Origin: Paenibacillus hemerocallicola
Lineage (GTDB): Bacteria; Bacillota; Bacilli; Paenibacillales; NBRC-103111
Length of the DNA stretch: 64,000 nt
Direction: 5' to 3'
Assembly (NCBI RefSeq): GCF_006265175.1
Contig: NZ_VDCQ01000060.1
Coordinates: 1 to 64,000, forward strand
In this document: positions 36,592 to 45,948 of the stretch, one piece after another
Layout: every line of letters starts with the position of its first letter
Numbering within the stretch: position 1 is the first letter of the stretch
Translations under genes and position numbers: made by a program
The notes under the pieces: model-generated
Seen by the model: only the letters and a program-made list of their open reading frames with translations
Database searches by the model: none
What the model was told of the DNA's origin: nothing

Positions 36592-37308
36592 TTAATTGAT
36601 TTTGACGATCGAGCCTTTGATATTGATCATGCCGTCCGATTTCAGATCCAGCGAGGCGCCCGCTTTGATCGCCATCGTCGCGGACGCTTCGATATTGACC
36701 TGCGTCGATTTGATTTTGATTTCTTTGGCGCTCTCGATCGCGACGTTTCCTTTCGCGTCGAGCGTAATTTTGGTGGAGCTGCTCGTGATCGAAATCTCGT
36801 TGGCGGAACCGCCCTTGATCAGAATCGTATTGTTGCCGCTCTGATCGGCGATTTTGAGCGAGTCGTCCTTGTCCGCCAGCACGACCGTCTGACCTTTTTT
36901 TGTCTTGACCGTAATCGTTTCCTCTCCGGACTTGTCGGTAAACACGATCTGGTTGCCCGATCGGGAAATGATTTTTCGCTCGTCGTTTTTGTCGGCGGGC
37001 GGAGGGGGCGTATGCTTTTTGTTCCACAGCATGCCGATGACGATCGGGTAACGGATTTGGCCCAAGTGGAATGCGACCAGCACCTCGTCTCCGACCTCGG
37101 GGATGAACAAGCTGCCCATCTCCTTGCCCGCCATCATCGTGGCGATCCGCACCCAATCCGTCTCCGCCTTCTCGTCATGCAGCGGCAAGTGCAGCTTGAC
37201 CCTTCCGAGCTTGTCGGGATCGTTGTTGTTCGTCACCACTCCGATCATGACACCGTCTATGCGCGGATTGAGCGCATGCGTCATGACGTCAATGGGAAAT
37301 TCCATCAT
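36592..37308 (-). CDS. gpV/gp5-type spike protein
   Basis: 238 aa from the ATG at 37308, which overlaps the stop of the hub gene by 4 bases. The N-terminal OB-fold (GVVTNNNDPDKLGRVKLHLP, then PEVGDEVLVAF and PIVIGMLWN) is that of baseplate assembly protein V. The C-terminal half (about 110-238) is a repeating beta pattern (ISITSSSTKITLDAKGNVAI) as in the trimeric beta-helix needle. It has no lysozyme domain. In VgrG proteins the hub and this spike are fused; here they are separate, coupled genes. The DUF4280 protein (13120-13506) is the probable tip. Confidence 0.9.
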   Translation of the reverse strand: MMEFPIDVMTHALNPRIDGVMIGVVTNNNDPDKLGRVKLHLPLHDEKAETDWVRIATMMAGKEMGSLFIPEVGDEVLVAFHLGQIRYPIVIGMLWNKKHTPPPPADKNDERKIISRSGNQIVFTDKSGEETITVKTKKGQTVVLADKDDSLKIADQSGNNTILIKGGSANEISITSSSTKITLDAKGNVAIESAKEIKIKSTQVNIEASATMAIKAGASLDLKSDGMINIKGSIVKIN

Positions 37309-38396
37309 ACGGCGTTCCCCCCCAGCCTGAACCGTGTCACGTAGCCTTCCCCGTCCAAGATGTGACTGGCTGCCGTCACATAGTAGGGCTGGTTGTACGA
37401 AGCGCCGGCTCCGGTCAATTTCAAATAACGGCCCGCGCGTATTTCCGGAATGCCGTTGCATTCTCCCGTTCCCGTAACCAGCTTCATCGACCTGTGATTG
37501 ATATAGGCGTCCGCATAATTTTTCGCTTCGCTCGCGGAGCTCGCGTTCATATACAGCGTTTCCGTGTAATCGCCGATTTTGGCCAATACGTCTTTGCCCG
37601 TCTTGGAATTGCCCCCCAGCTTCGCGATCGCCCCGGCTTCGTTCAAGACGACCTTCTGCTCCTTGTCGTCCCAAAACCGGATCTTCACCCCTGTCAGCTG
37701 CTCTGACAAATTATGCTCGATGGAGAGGGAGCGGATCTCCTTGCCCCAGGCCAGCGTCACGACCGGCGTCGTCTGGGTGAGCGGCTTGCGAAAGTACAAA
37801 TGCTTGCCGACGACGAAGAAGTCGTAATTCATCAGCCTGGCCAAATGCTGGACAAAATGGAAATCGTCCATCATGTTTTGCGATATCGTCGGCAGCTTAT
37901 CCGGCGTAGCGTCGATGTGCGGCGTAGCTTTATGGCGGGAGGCGATTTCCTGGACGACCTCGCTATATTTTTTCTCGTTCCACGTCTGCATCCGCGTGCC
38001 CTTCATCATGAAGAAGCTTAAATCCATGCCGCTCACGATGAGCGTGGCGCCTTCGGCTTCTTGAAATTCGGCCGTGATCGCCGTAATATATCCGCTGAAT
38101 ACCGGCGCGAATTTGTCGACATAGCCGAGCTGGATATCGATCGGATTGCCGATGGCGAATACGTTCTTCCACAGCCATTCGCTCGTTTTCCAGTCGAACG
38201 CGTTCGTGACGCGGATCGTGAACGAGTCGGCCGTCGAATCGATCGTCGTATCGACACGAACCGACGCAATCGCGATTTTATCGGACAACTTGCTTCCGTT
38301 GACGGAAATTTCGGCGGCCGGCGCGAAGAAGTTGCCGTACTTTTTCTCCAGATCGGCGTAGGAGAATGAATTGCTCTCGAGCTGCAATTGTGCCAT
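37305..38396 (-). CDS. gpD-like baseplate hub protein (phage late control D family)
   Basis: 363 aa. The N-terminal half has the gp27/gpD pattern (IQLGYVDKFAPVFSGYITAI, MDLSFFMMKGTRMQTWNEKKYSEVV, positions about 95-150, where a KGT motif and 'D-S-FMMK' are typical), and the C-terminal half continues the hub fold. It forms the trimeric hub on which the spike sits and to which the tube attaches. It overlaps the spike gene by 4 bases and follows the LysM gene at 38401 with a 4-base gap, an order conserved in contractile systems. Confidence 0.9.
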   Translation of the reverse strand: MAQLQLESNSFSYADLEKKYGNFFAPAAEISVNGSKLSDKIAIASVRVDTTIDSTADSFTIRVTNAFDWKTSEWLWKNVFAIGNPIDIQLGYVDKFAPVFSGYITAITAEFQEAEGATLIVSGMDLSFFMMKGTRMQTWNEKKYSEVVQEIASRHKATPHIDATPDKLPTISQNMMDDFHFVQHLARLMNYDFFVVGKHLYFRKPLTQTTPVVTLAWGKEIRSLSIEHNLSEQLTGVKIRFWDDKEQKVVLNEAGAIAKLGGNSKTGKDVLAKIGDYTETLYMNASSASEAKNYADAYINHRSMKLVTGTGECNGIPEIRAGRYLKLTGAGASYNQPYYVTAASHILDGEGYVTRFRLGGNAV

Positions 38397-38400
38397 ATCG

Positions 38401-39027
38401 TTAATCCAACCTCGGTACGGTTATTCGTTTCCCGGTCTGCATCTTGGCCGGATTGTCGATCCGGTTCGCCTTGGCGATTTCTCTCCACAGACCCGGGTCC
38501 TGGTATTCGTCGGCGGCGATCATCCACAGCTCCTCGCCCTGCTTCAGCATTTTCTGCTTCGTCCGATCGGCCGAATGGCGCGGGATGTTCTGGAGCTGCT
38601 CCTCCTTCGTATACCAGGAGCGGAATGTCACCTTCAGCTTTGCCCGGACCGGAATTCCGGTGTCGAGAAACATCGTGAACGTCTGGGTCACTTTCTCGAC
38701 GACGCCTTTGAAATCGATCGAGCCCCATACGAACCGGCATACCGGCGGCGCATGCAGCTCCTTCTCGACATCGAGCAGGCCGGAAATTTTCTTCGTGTAA
38801 TCGCGGACATCCGTCTTTTTCTCATACGTATCGAAAAACAAATCCAGCGTGAGCGTCGTCGTATTGCCGCTTACGAATTGCCCGACCGGCATCGACAGCC
38901 CGGGTACTTTCTCCCAATTGTAGTGGTTGCTGGACTCCATGCCGTATTCGGTCGGATTGAACAGCACCTCGATATCTTCCTTTTTGTTGCCGCGGTCTAC
39001 GACGATTTTGGCTTTCTTTAGCGCCAA
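38401..39027 (-). CDS. LysM-domain baseplate hub/tube-adapter protein (Afp7-like)
   Basis: 208 aa from a TTG at 39027 with GGGGGAG upstream. The N-terminal part (KIVVDRGNKKEDIEVLFNPT) is the usual start of the contractile-system LysM family. A LysM domain closes the protein (GEELWMIAADEYQDPGLWRE, then AKANRIDNPAKMQTGKRITV). In tailed systems this protein bridges the tube and hub and may touch peptidoglycan. The neighbouring gpD and spike genes confirm the assignment. Confidence 0.9.
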   Translation of the reverse strand: MALKKAKIVVDRGNKKEDIEVLFNPTEYGMESSNHYNWEKVPGLSMPVGQFVSGNTTTLTLDLFFDTYEKKTDVRDYTKKISGLLDVEKELHAPPVCRFVWGSIDFKGVVEKVTQTFTMFLDTGIPVRAKLKVTFRSWYTKEEQLQNIPRHSADRTKQKMLKQGEELWMIAADEYQDPGLWREIAKANRIDNPAKMQTGKRITVPRLD

Positions 39028-39065
39028 CGCTGCTCCCCCGCTTTCCCTTGCTGCGATATAACGCC

Positions 39066-42000
39066 CTACAGTCCTCGCGTCTGCCTGTCGAAGCGGATTT
39101 TTCGTTCGATCTCCCGATAGACGCGATCGACGATTTTCTTAATATCGAATTGGGGCAGCTTCTTAACCATCTCCTGAAGCTCCGCCATATCGACCTGCGG
39201 CGGGACGGGCTCGGCGGCCGGCGCCTGTTCGGGCGGGGCGGCCGGCTTCATTTGCCGTCGATAGTCCAGATCCGCCGGGTCCGATCCGAGCGCGCCCGGA
39301 ACCGCCGCCTTCAGCTTGTGCTCCAGCTGGAACATCGGATCCGTATGCCGGGTATCGCTTTGCCTCATCCTCAAAACGTTCTCCGACGCTGCGGAAATTG
39401 CCGTCTGCTGCTGCGGAATGCCGCGTCGCTCAGACCGGACCGGACTCCTCCCGCCCGATTTATTCATCCGAAGCGTTCCCGCAGCCGCGGCACCCGGGTT
39501 CATTGCGGTACGCACGAGACGGAGCTCCGCCGCCGCAGACGGACGAATGCGATCAGGCGGTCGCTTTTCCGGGCTTTCCATACGCGCGGTGCCCGTTTTG
39601 GCAAAGTAATAGTTGTACCACGCTTGATAGCCGTCGCGTATCGTGCGCACCGCACTATTCGCGGTGCCGCTTATCGGGCCCGGCGCTCGTTGCACGATGG
39701 CAAAGCCTCCGCCGTTCTCGCCCGCCGCCCGGTCAAGCGTATATAAGGATACGATAGGGGCCGCGGAGCGGATTATTCCCGGCGAAGACGTGAATCGATT
39801 CACATTGCGAACGATCGACGTTCGGACATTTGCGTTGGACCCGCTCCATCTTCGCTGAATCCGTTCCATTCCGTCCGCTGCGGCCTCCCTGGAGCGATAG
39901 GGGAAAACAAGCTTCTCCCCGGTCATTCCGACAGAACGGGCCGACGAAACAGGTGCAGCCCTTGCCGTTTCGTTCCGCTTCAACGGCGCCGTTCGCCTGA
40001 TCTCCCCGCTACTCCTTGCTGCCGAAGCGTGCTCCCGGGCAATACCAGATTGGAATGAAACTGCCGTATGTATTCGATCCGTCCGATCGGTAAAATGACT
40101 CCTATAACGTAACAACGTTCGGTCGGAGCCGGGCCGCGTCCACCGCTCCAAGTCTTGCTGCGCTCCTCTTGAAGGACGTCGGTGCGAATCGGCTCCGACG
40201 ACAAATGGAGTCAGCCCGTCTTTTCCCGCCGATAAGTCCGATCCATTGGCTGTCGGCACGTATCTCCGACGGATCGGAATCATCCGTTCGACGGCGTTCC
40301 CGCTGCCGCTATCCCCATACGCCGATAAACGATTGACGAACGCGTCTGGCCCGTCTCGTCTTGACGACGTTTGCTTACGGGAGTGTGATAATATATTGCT
40401 CACATCGCTGCGGCTAATCGCGAATTCCGCATTCGGATCATCCACTGCCGGTATCCATGCCGATGTCGGCATTCGGTTCGTCAGAACGTTTAATTCGCCC
40501 GATTGCCTGCGAATCGTTCCGGTCGACAGCTCCGGCCACGACTCCGATACATCCGTTTCGATTTCCGCATGTCGCTTCAGCAAGAACGATAGGCTTGCTC
40601 GTACCGAGCTCCGGCGCCTATCCGACGCAGAGGAAAATAATGCGGGCCGATGCCGCACCGCTCCGGATTCCGTAGACGGGAATCCATTCCGGCTCCGATC
40701 CGTCGCGCCCGAAATGTCCGCTGCCGCACGAAACATTTTCGCATTTTGCCCGTATGAGGAAGCTGCGCTCGCCCCATATCCGTTACGTCTATGGATGACT
40801 CCGTTCTGACGAACGGATTGCAAACCGCTATAACTTCGCGCACCGTCGGCCACGCCCGATCCGTAAAGGGGGCGCATGCGTACCGTACCGCTTTTGTCGG
40901 ACTGGGCTCCGCGTTCCATACCGAACGGTCCCGCTTCCGGGTCTTGCCGTCCGCGAAGAAGCCGTTTTAGCATAAGGCCAATCGTCGCCGGATAAGAAGG
41001 ACCGGAACCAGTCCGATCGGACGCCTTGTCAGCGCTCGACATCGGCATGAATCGATCCTCGATCGTTCGAATCGTCTGCGGTTTGGCCGGATTCAGTCGA
41101 ACGTTAAGCCTGTCGATGGCTGAGGCGGCGGAAATGCTCCTGCCGACTGCAAGTCGATTAGGCACGGCTTGAGTGAAAGCTCGTGTGGAACCAACCCCGC
41201 TGCCCGCATCTAACGCATACTTCCGTAACGTATTCCGCAAATCCGCCAAACCGTACGTTCCGTCGTAATTGCCGTAGATCAAACGCATGCGATCCGCCTG
41301 CGGCCGGGAAATGCTGCCGACCGGCATTGCGGAAGGAATGATGCCAGACTTCGACGGCATACGAAGCATACGAGCTTGACCTGGTTCCCCTCGGTCACTC
41401 CTTTGCACGAACATCCGAATAACGCTCGTCGGTTCCGGGCTCGATCCGGAACTGTTAACATGACGGGGGCGCGCCGCTTGTATCCGTAACGGAAATCGCC
41501 TACCGAACGATTCCACAGACAGCGGATCGCGAATATGCCCCATCGGTGTCCCCGGAGCAGCCGTCCGCTTCAGCCTAATCGGTCGACGCGCAGAAGGGAA
41601 GTCCTCCGCATTGTCGGCATGATCGGCTGAAATTCCGCCGGAAATGGATGTCATCGCGGGACGAAGCTTGATGCCGAACACGAACGCCTTTTTATCTTCC
41701 TCATACGGACCCGATCGAGGGCCGATGCCGGAATCATGCCCCATACGAGACGTCGCATACTTTTGAAACGTTTCCTCCGTATACGGCTTCCCTCGCACCG
41801 GGGAACGAGGTCCGTAAGAAATCCCTCCATCCGACTCTGCATGGTCGGCAGACGATTGACGGAGTACGAGTCTCGACACTAGCGAAGCCGCAGCGGAGGC
41901 GCGAGGCGAGTAAACTGCATCCTCCGATTGCGTGCCGGCAAGACGGTCAAATCGATGCCGCGGCTCCGGATGCCGCGAAATCCGTTTTATTGTCGGATAT

Positions 42001-45000
42001 GCCGCATTGGAAATCATTCGCCGCAGCTGTCGAGATGTGGGAGGAGCGAATTCCGAAACGCCAGTCCCGTACGGAAATTGTCGGATTGCGGTAGACTGAC
42101 CGAAACTGAAGCCTATTCGCGACGGAGCATCCGACTCCGCATGGTCGGCAGACGACCGACGGAGTACGAGTCTCGACACTAGCGAAGCCGCAGCGGAGGC
42201 GCGAGGCGAGTAAACTGCATCCTCCGATTGCGTGCCGGCAAGACGGTCAAATCGATGCCGCGGCTCCGGATGCCGCGAATTCCGTTTTATTGTCGGGTAT
42301 GCCGCAGCGGACATCATCCGCCGCAACTGTCGGGATGTGGGAGGTGTGAATTCCGAAGCGCCGATCCCGTACGGAAATTGTCGGATTGCGGTATACTGAC
42401 CGGAACTGAAGCCTATTGGCGATTGAGTCGAACTATGTATGGTTGAACGAAACACGGCCGATCGCTTGCCGCGTTCGTTCTGTCGAGGTTGAGAGCGATT
42501 TGCTTGTATAGCTCCATCCTCGACAAAATCGGAAGAAACGTCATCGTTGCGAATATGTCGATTTCGAACCGTCGGCGGCTTATCGCCGATGGAACGGAGA
42601 GAACCGCCCCTCTCGCGATGTATGCGCAAATCCCGGGAGAAAAGGGACATTTGCCATGCATTTTTTTCCGGCATGGCGGTCGGATCAAGCAAATTCCTTC
42701 GTATCCCTACCTCGCGGCGAAGCGCCATACTCGACGGCAAGATCGACGTTTCCCTTTCGTTTGCCGTCACGGCTCTGCGGGCCCGCGCCACAATCGTTTC
42801 CATGGAAGGTGCCCGGATAAAGCCGGCAGTCGATCCCCGACCGATAGCGAACGGACTGGCTGTATTCGCCATTCCGGAATCGTCCGACTCCGCTGACGGT
42901 ATAATCGTTCTGCCGGTCAAACGGCGTCCGGTCGGAACCCTTCCCGGCATCGAAGCAGTGCCCCGTTCCCTCTCGTTTCCGAATCGATGCACGGTTCGGA
43001 AAGGCTTGTCATCTTCCTCCTTTTCAAACCGTTGTTTTCTGCGAATGATCGCGTCAGACGACTGATTGCCACTTTGCCGCGAGAGCGCGTTCGTGTGCCC
43101 GGCGCTCGACAGCATTGCCGCAAAGAGTCGATTGTCCGTCGAAATATCCGTTAACAGGTCGTCAAAAGCTCGCACGGCCGGCGTATCGAGCCGTGAACGG
43201 AGAGTCGACGCCATAGGCCTGAAAGCCGTATCGATACGCATGCTCAGGAAGCGCGGTATACTCGATTGAGTCGAGTTCGATAATACGCCCTTCGAAAATA
43301 CCGGTTGACGCCCGTTAGCGTCGTAAGAAACATGGCTCGGATGCATCGTACGACGATGTACGGTTTCCTTGCCTTTCTTATCATGCCGGTGCATAAGCAA
43401 GGTTAATTGCCCGCCAACCGGTCTGACCCGGCTACCGGCTGATACTCCGTAGAAATGATCAAATGTTTGGACGCCGCGTCTGGCCGGTCCCGCGCCGACT
43501 ACTTGATCGCTTGATCCCGGACGGCCGAACGACCACGCTTGGCTATTCAATCGTTCGGACTTGCGCGCGATAAATGGCCCATGGGTATTCGGCCTCACCG
43601 CTTGATTCCCATGCAGCGGAGAACGACGGAATGCGAACCGGTTAATCATTATGTATGGATCGACCGTCTCCGGCCTCGCAAATACAATGGCATGTCGAAT
43701 CGCCCGTGCTCCGGGAATCGAATGCCCGTTTCCCTGCAAGGGTCGCCGAAATACATGCATGTTCCCAAGCGAAGACGAGAAATCCCGATCGATGGCGGGA
43801 TTTATGGAGCGGCCGCCGATCGGCTTCCTTAAAAGCCGTTGTACGGTATGCCCCGGACTGTGTCCGTCTACTGCCGCGACAGCCGAGTTGTTTCCGGACA
43901 ACGGAAACGGTTTTAGAGACGTATGCTTTCGCTCCACCGGAGCTGCTCCGATTTTCGCTTGTGCCGGGAGCTTATATGGTAGTCGGATCGAATCCGCGGC
44001 CCGGTTGGACGGGAAAAGGCTCTCCACCGCCGGGTGTCCACTGTCTCGGTCCATTGGCCGCACAGTTTCCGCGGAGTATCCTTCGTTATGTTCGCGGTTT
44101 GCTTGCTTCGCTTGCAAGGAATTTCGATCGAGTCGCGGCGTTCCGCGAAGCTGAACCGAATCATTCCGGGTTAATGTGTTGCGGCTGGCAGGATCCGAAG
44201 CTCGCGCATATTTGTCGATTACGGATTCCGCATAAGTATTCGTGCGGGTCGAACGGTATATCGTTTCGAAAGGGTGTAAATATACGCTTTTGGCCCCTAA
44301 ACGGCCAGGCTGCTCATTTCGAGCCCGTCGCGATCCCGGATTGCCGTCGGTTTGGCGGCGACCGGCTAAGTGCACCATGGCCGATTTCACTCCGAGCCCC
44401 GTCCGCATGCCCAGACCGTGCTTCGGACCGGCAGCTTCGAGCTGCGTGAACATCGATCCGTCAGCGAACGGCTTCGCCCGAATGATGACGACTCCCTTGC
44501 CTCCGGGTACCTCCGCCCTGATCGGCGGCGCAATTTCCGTTGCCGGATCGGCGGCTTTCGTATCCTTGTTGACTGCTTCCTGATTCGCTTTACGCTTGCG
44601 TTTCGATTTCCCGTCCGGTGAAGCTGGGGTCGTGCCGTCTGGATCGGACGATTTACGGGAGTTCCGCGTTTTGGTCGTCTTCGCTTGTTTGTCGCGGCTG
44701 CGTTCGGAACGATCCGTTTTCTCGTCTCCCGAACGACCGCTCCGTCCGGTGTTCGGAGCATCCGAGCGTTCTTCGGAAGCATGCCCGGTCGGTTTCGAGT
44801 CGGGAATTAAGGCCGATTTATCGGCCGACTGACCATTACCCGTCTGGGCCGTTTCCTTCTCGACGATGATCCGCTCCACAAGCCGGGTCGTTTCCGAGAC
44901 GACCATGCGCTCTCGCGGCGTCGCCGGCATCGCTTGCTGCAGCTGCTGCAGACGAATCAGCCATTGCGCCGTCATGACGTCCGAGCTCTTCGCGCCGCGC

Positions 45001-45221
45001 ATGATTTGCCGGACCAGCTCGCGCTGCTGCTTGAACACGAGCGACAGGCGGCCCAAATAATTGCCCCGCGTGAACCCGTACTTGCTCATAATTCCGGACG
45101 CAAACCGGTCCGGGTCATTCCCCGCCATGCCTTTGTCCGCGACACGGACATCGGCCTGCACGCCGGCCGTTTTCGAGGGACCGCCGAGGATTCGGGACTT
45201 ATACGGTTTTGGTGGTGCCAT
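39066..45221 (-). CDS. Giant Arg/Ser-rich protein in the tape-measure position (2,051 aa)
   Basis: 2,051 aa from the ATG at 45221, which has GGAGG 8 bases upstream. Only the ends look folded: an N-terminal helical part (about 25-130, RGNYLGRLSLVFKQQRELVR and LIRLQQLQQAMPATPRERMV) and a C-terminal helix (FDIKKIVDRVYREIERKIRF, about 2025-2045). The 1,850 residues between are very rich in Arg, Ser, Pro, Ala and look disordered, not coiled coil. Its place between tube 2 and the LysM gene is where other systems put length-control or adapter genes. A tape-measure role is possible, but the composition is unusual for one; a cargo-holding or DNA/RNA-binding role is also possible. It contains a 100-residue tandem duplication (see repeat). 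Confidence 0.6.
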   Translation of the reverse strand: MAPPKPYKSRILGGPSKTAGVQADVRVADKGMAGNDPDRFASGIMSKYGFTRGNYLGRLSLVFKQQRELVRQIMRGAKSSDVMTAQWLIRLQQLQQAMPATPRERMVVSETTRLVERIIVEKETAQTGNGQSADKSALIPDSKPTGHASEERSDAPNTGRSGRSGDEKTDRSERSRDKQAKTTKTRNSRKSSDPDGTTPASPDGKSKRKRKANQEAVNKDTKAADPATEIAPPIRAEVPGGKGVVIIRAKPFADGSMFTQLEAAGPKHGLGMRTGLGVKSAMVHLAGRRQTDGNPGSRRARNEQPGRLGAKSVYLHPFETIYRSTRTNTYAESVIDKYARASDPASRNTLTRNDSVQLRGTPRLDRNSLQAKQANREHNEGYSAETVRPMDRDSGHPAVESLFPSNRAADSIRLPYKLPAQAKIGAAPVERKHTSLKPFPLSGNNSAVAAVDGHSPGHTVQRLLRKPIGGRSINPAIDRDFSSSLGNMHVFRRPLQGNGHSIPGARAIRHAIVFARPETVDPYIMINRFAFRRSPLHGNQAVRPNTHGPFIARKSERLNSQAWSFGRPGSSDQVVGAGPARRGVQTFDHFYGVSAGSRVRPVGGQLTLLMHRHDKKGKETVHRRTMHPSHVSYDANGRQPVFSKGVLSNSTQSSIPRFLSMRIDTAFRPMASTLRSRLDTPAVRAFDDLLTDISTDNRLFAAMLSSAGHTNALSRQSGNQSSDAIIRRKQRFEKEEDDKPFRTVHRFGNERERGTASMPGRVPTGRRLTGRTIIPSAESDDSGMANTASPFAIGRGSTAGFIRAPSMETIVARARRAVTANERETSILPSSMALRREVGIRRNLLDPTAMPEKNAWQMSLFSRDLRIHRERGGSLRSIGDKPPTVRNRHIRNDDVSSDFVEDGAIQANRSQPRQNERGKRSAVFRSTIHSSTQSPIGFSSGQYTAIRQFPYGIGASEFTPPTSRQLRRMMSAAAYPTIKRNSRHPEPRHRFDRLAGTQSEDAVYSPRASAAASLVSRLVLRRSSADHAESDAPSRIGFSFGQSTAIRQFPYGTGVSEFAPPTSRQLRRMISNAAYPTIKRISRHPEPRHRFDRLAGTQSEDAVYSPRASAAASLVSRLVLRQSSADHAESDGGISYGPRSPVRGKPYTEETFQKYATSRMGHDSGIGPRSGPYEEDKKAFVFGIKLRPAMTSISGGISADHADNAEDFPSARRPIRLKRTAAPGTPMGHIRDPLSVESFGRRFPLRIQAARPRHVNSSGSSPEPTSVIRMFVQRSDRGEPGQARMLRMPSKSGIIPSAMPVGSISRPQADRMRLIYGNYDGTYGLADLRNTLRKYALDAGSGVGSTRAFTQAVPNRLAVGRSISAASAIDRLNVRLNPAKPQTIRTIEDRFMPMSSADKASDRTGSGPSYPATIGLMLKRLLRGRQDPEAGPFGMERGAQSDKSGTVRMRPLYGSGVADGARSYSGLQSVRQNGVIHRRNGYGASAASSYGQNAKMFRAAADISGATDRSRNGFPSTESGAVRHRPALFSSASDRRRSSVRASLSFLLKRHAEIETDVSESWPELSTGTIRRQSGELNVLTNRMPTSAWIPAVDDPNAEFAISRSDVSNILSHSRKQTSSRRDGPDAFVNRLSAYGDSGSGNAVERMIPIRRRYVPTANGSDLSAGKDGLTPFVVGADSHRRPSRGAQQDLERWTRPGSDRTLLRYRSHFTDRTDRIHTAVSFQSGIAREHASAARSSGEIRRTAPLKRNETARAAPVSSARSVGMTGEKLVFPYRSREAAADGMERIQRRWSGSNANVRTSIVRNVNRFTSSPGIIRSAAPIVSLYTLDRAAGENGGGFAIVQRAPGPISGTANSAVRTIRDGYQAWYNYYFAKTGTARMESPEKRPPDRIRPSAAAELRLVRTAMNPGAAAAGTLRMNKSGGRSPVRSERRGIPQQQTAISAASENVLRMRQSDTRHTDPMFQLEHKLKAAVPGALGSDPADLDYRRQMKPAAPPEQAPAAEPVPPQVDMAELQEMVKKLPQFDIKKIVDRVYREIERKIRFDRQTRGL
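41828..42424. repeat. Two tandem 300-bp copies inside the giant gene
   Basis: The stretch 41,881-41,940 recurs without change at 42,181-42,240, and the surrounding copies (about 41,828-42,124 and 42,128-42,424) differ at few positions. The period is exactly 300 bases, so 100 codons are duplicated in frame. Similarity fades at both ends, so this is a local, recent duplication. Confidence 0.95.
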
Positions 45222-45265
45222 ATGGAATCCCTCCCGCATGCGGCTTCAAGAACGATGCGCCGTTC

Positions 45266-45721
45266 TTATGACTTGCTGAAGATGGTCTTTAACCCGTTAT
45301 GGACGATCTCGATCGATTCGACCGCCACATTGCCGCTCGTCGCATTCAGATCCGGACCGTGCCACTTGACGGGATACGCTTCGAAAAAATTCCAGCGGCA
45401 AAGCTCTTTGGCGGCATGATTGTGCAAAATAACGGAACCGCTCTTCCGCTTGATCGTGCCTCCCGCCACGCCGTCATACCAATCCCACAGCTCGCTGGAT
45501 TGGGTAATCCCTCTCTTCAGCACGATGCGGGAGTACTTCGTATGCTTCGGCAATATATGCACATGGGTGTTCAGTCCCCCTTCGGGGTATTCCATCACTT
45601 CGGTCTCTGACTGGATGCCGGTGACCTCGGAAAAACCGCCTACCAGCAATCCGTCGAGCTCCACCTTGAAACGGAAAGCTCCGATCGCATCGTTCGTGCG
45701 CTGCGTAGTCACAGACGTCAT
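45266..45721 (-). CDS. Tail tube protein 2 (gp19/Hcp-like)
   Basis: 151 aa from the ATG at 45721, whose A is shared with the TGA of the DUF6760-like frame (TGATG), indicating re-initiation. The ribosome site AAGAGG lies only 2 bases before it, so a GTG at 45712 (11 bases after the site) is a real alternative. Tube-family features: AFRFKVELDGLLVGGFSEVT, the beta pair VMEYPEGGLNTHVHILPKHTKYSRI, and W-x-W (SSELWDWYDGV). It probably forms the tube end or first rings that dock on the baseplate. Confidence 0.9.
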   Translation of the reverse strand: MTSVTTQRTNDAIGAFRFKVELDGLLVGGFSEVTGIQSETEVMEYPEGGLNTHVHILPKHTKYSRIVLKRGITQSSELWDWYDGVAGGTIKRKSGSVILHNHAAKELCRWNFFEAYPVKWHGPDLNATSGNVAVESIEIVHNGLKTIFSKS

Positions 45722-45948
45722 CACCTCTTGTTAAACACGTCGAACGGATTGGGCGGCTTCTCCTGACCGTCGTCGTTCAAATTTCGGTTGATTTTGGAAA
45801 TTTCCTCGCACCAGCGTCTGCGTTCCCGATGCTCCATCGACATGATCTGCTCGTGCGGCCAGTGAAAATAATAGGCGATAAAGCCGGCCTCCTCGTAAAT
45901 CTTGTCAATGGGGTATCCGGTTATGCCTCCGCCGTCTCGTCCAAAAAA
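45721..45948 (-). CDS. DUF6760-like -1 frame extension of the tail-assembly chaperone
   Basis: This reading frame has no ATG, GTG or TTG before its conserved part. It is entered in the -1 frame from the slip site T TTT TTG (45948-45942) near the end of the chaperone gene. After the slip it reads FFGRDGGGITGYPIDKIYEE, then AGFIAYYFHWPHEQIMSMEH, and ends PFDVFNKR with TGA at 45721-45723, giving about 76 residues. GYPIDKxYEE with a later 'FHWP' and 'EHRERRRWCEE' is the DUF6760 pattern, found between tail-chaperone-like and tube genes in such clusters. Upstream the -1 frame is closed by TGA at about 45,964-45,966. The arrangement parallels phage P2 genes E and E+E'. Confidence 0.8.
   Translation of the reverse strand, partial: FFGRDGGGITGYPIDKIYEEAGFIAYYFHWPHEQIMSMEHRERRRWCEEISKINRNLNDDGQEKPPNPFDVFNKR

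Noticed and set aside
39398-44869. Many long plus-strand frames across the giant minus-strand gene
   Set aside because: GC-rich antisense shadows; no family features, and the minus-strand frame is continuous for over 6 kb with a good start.
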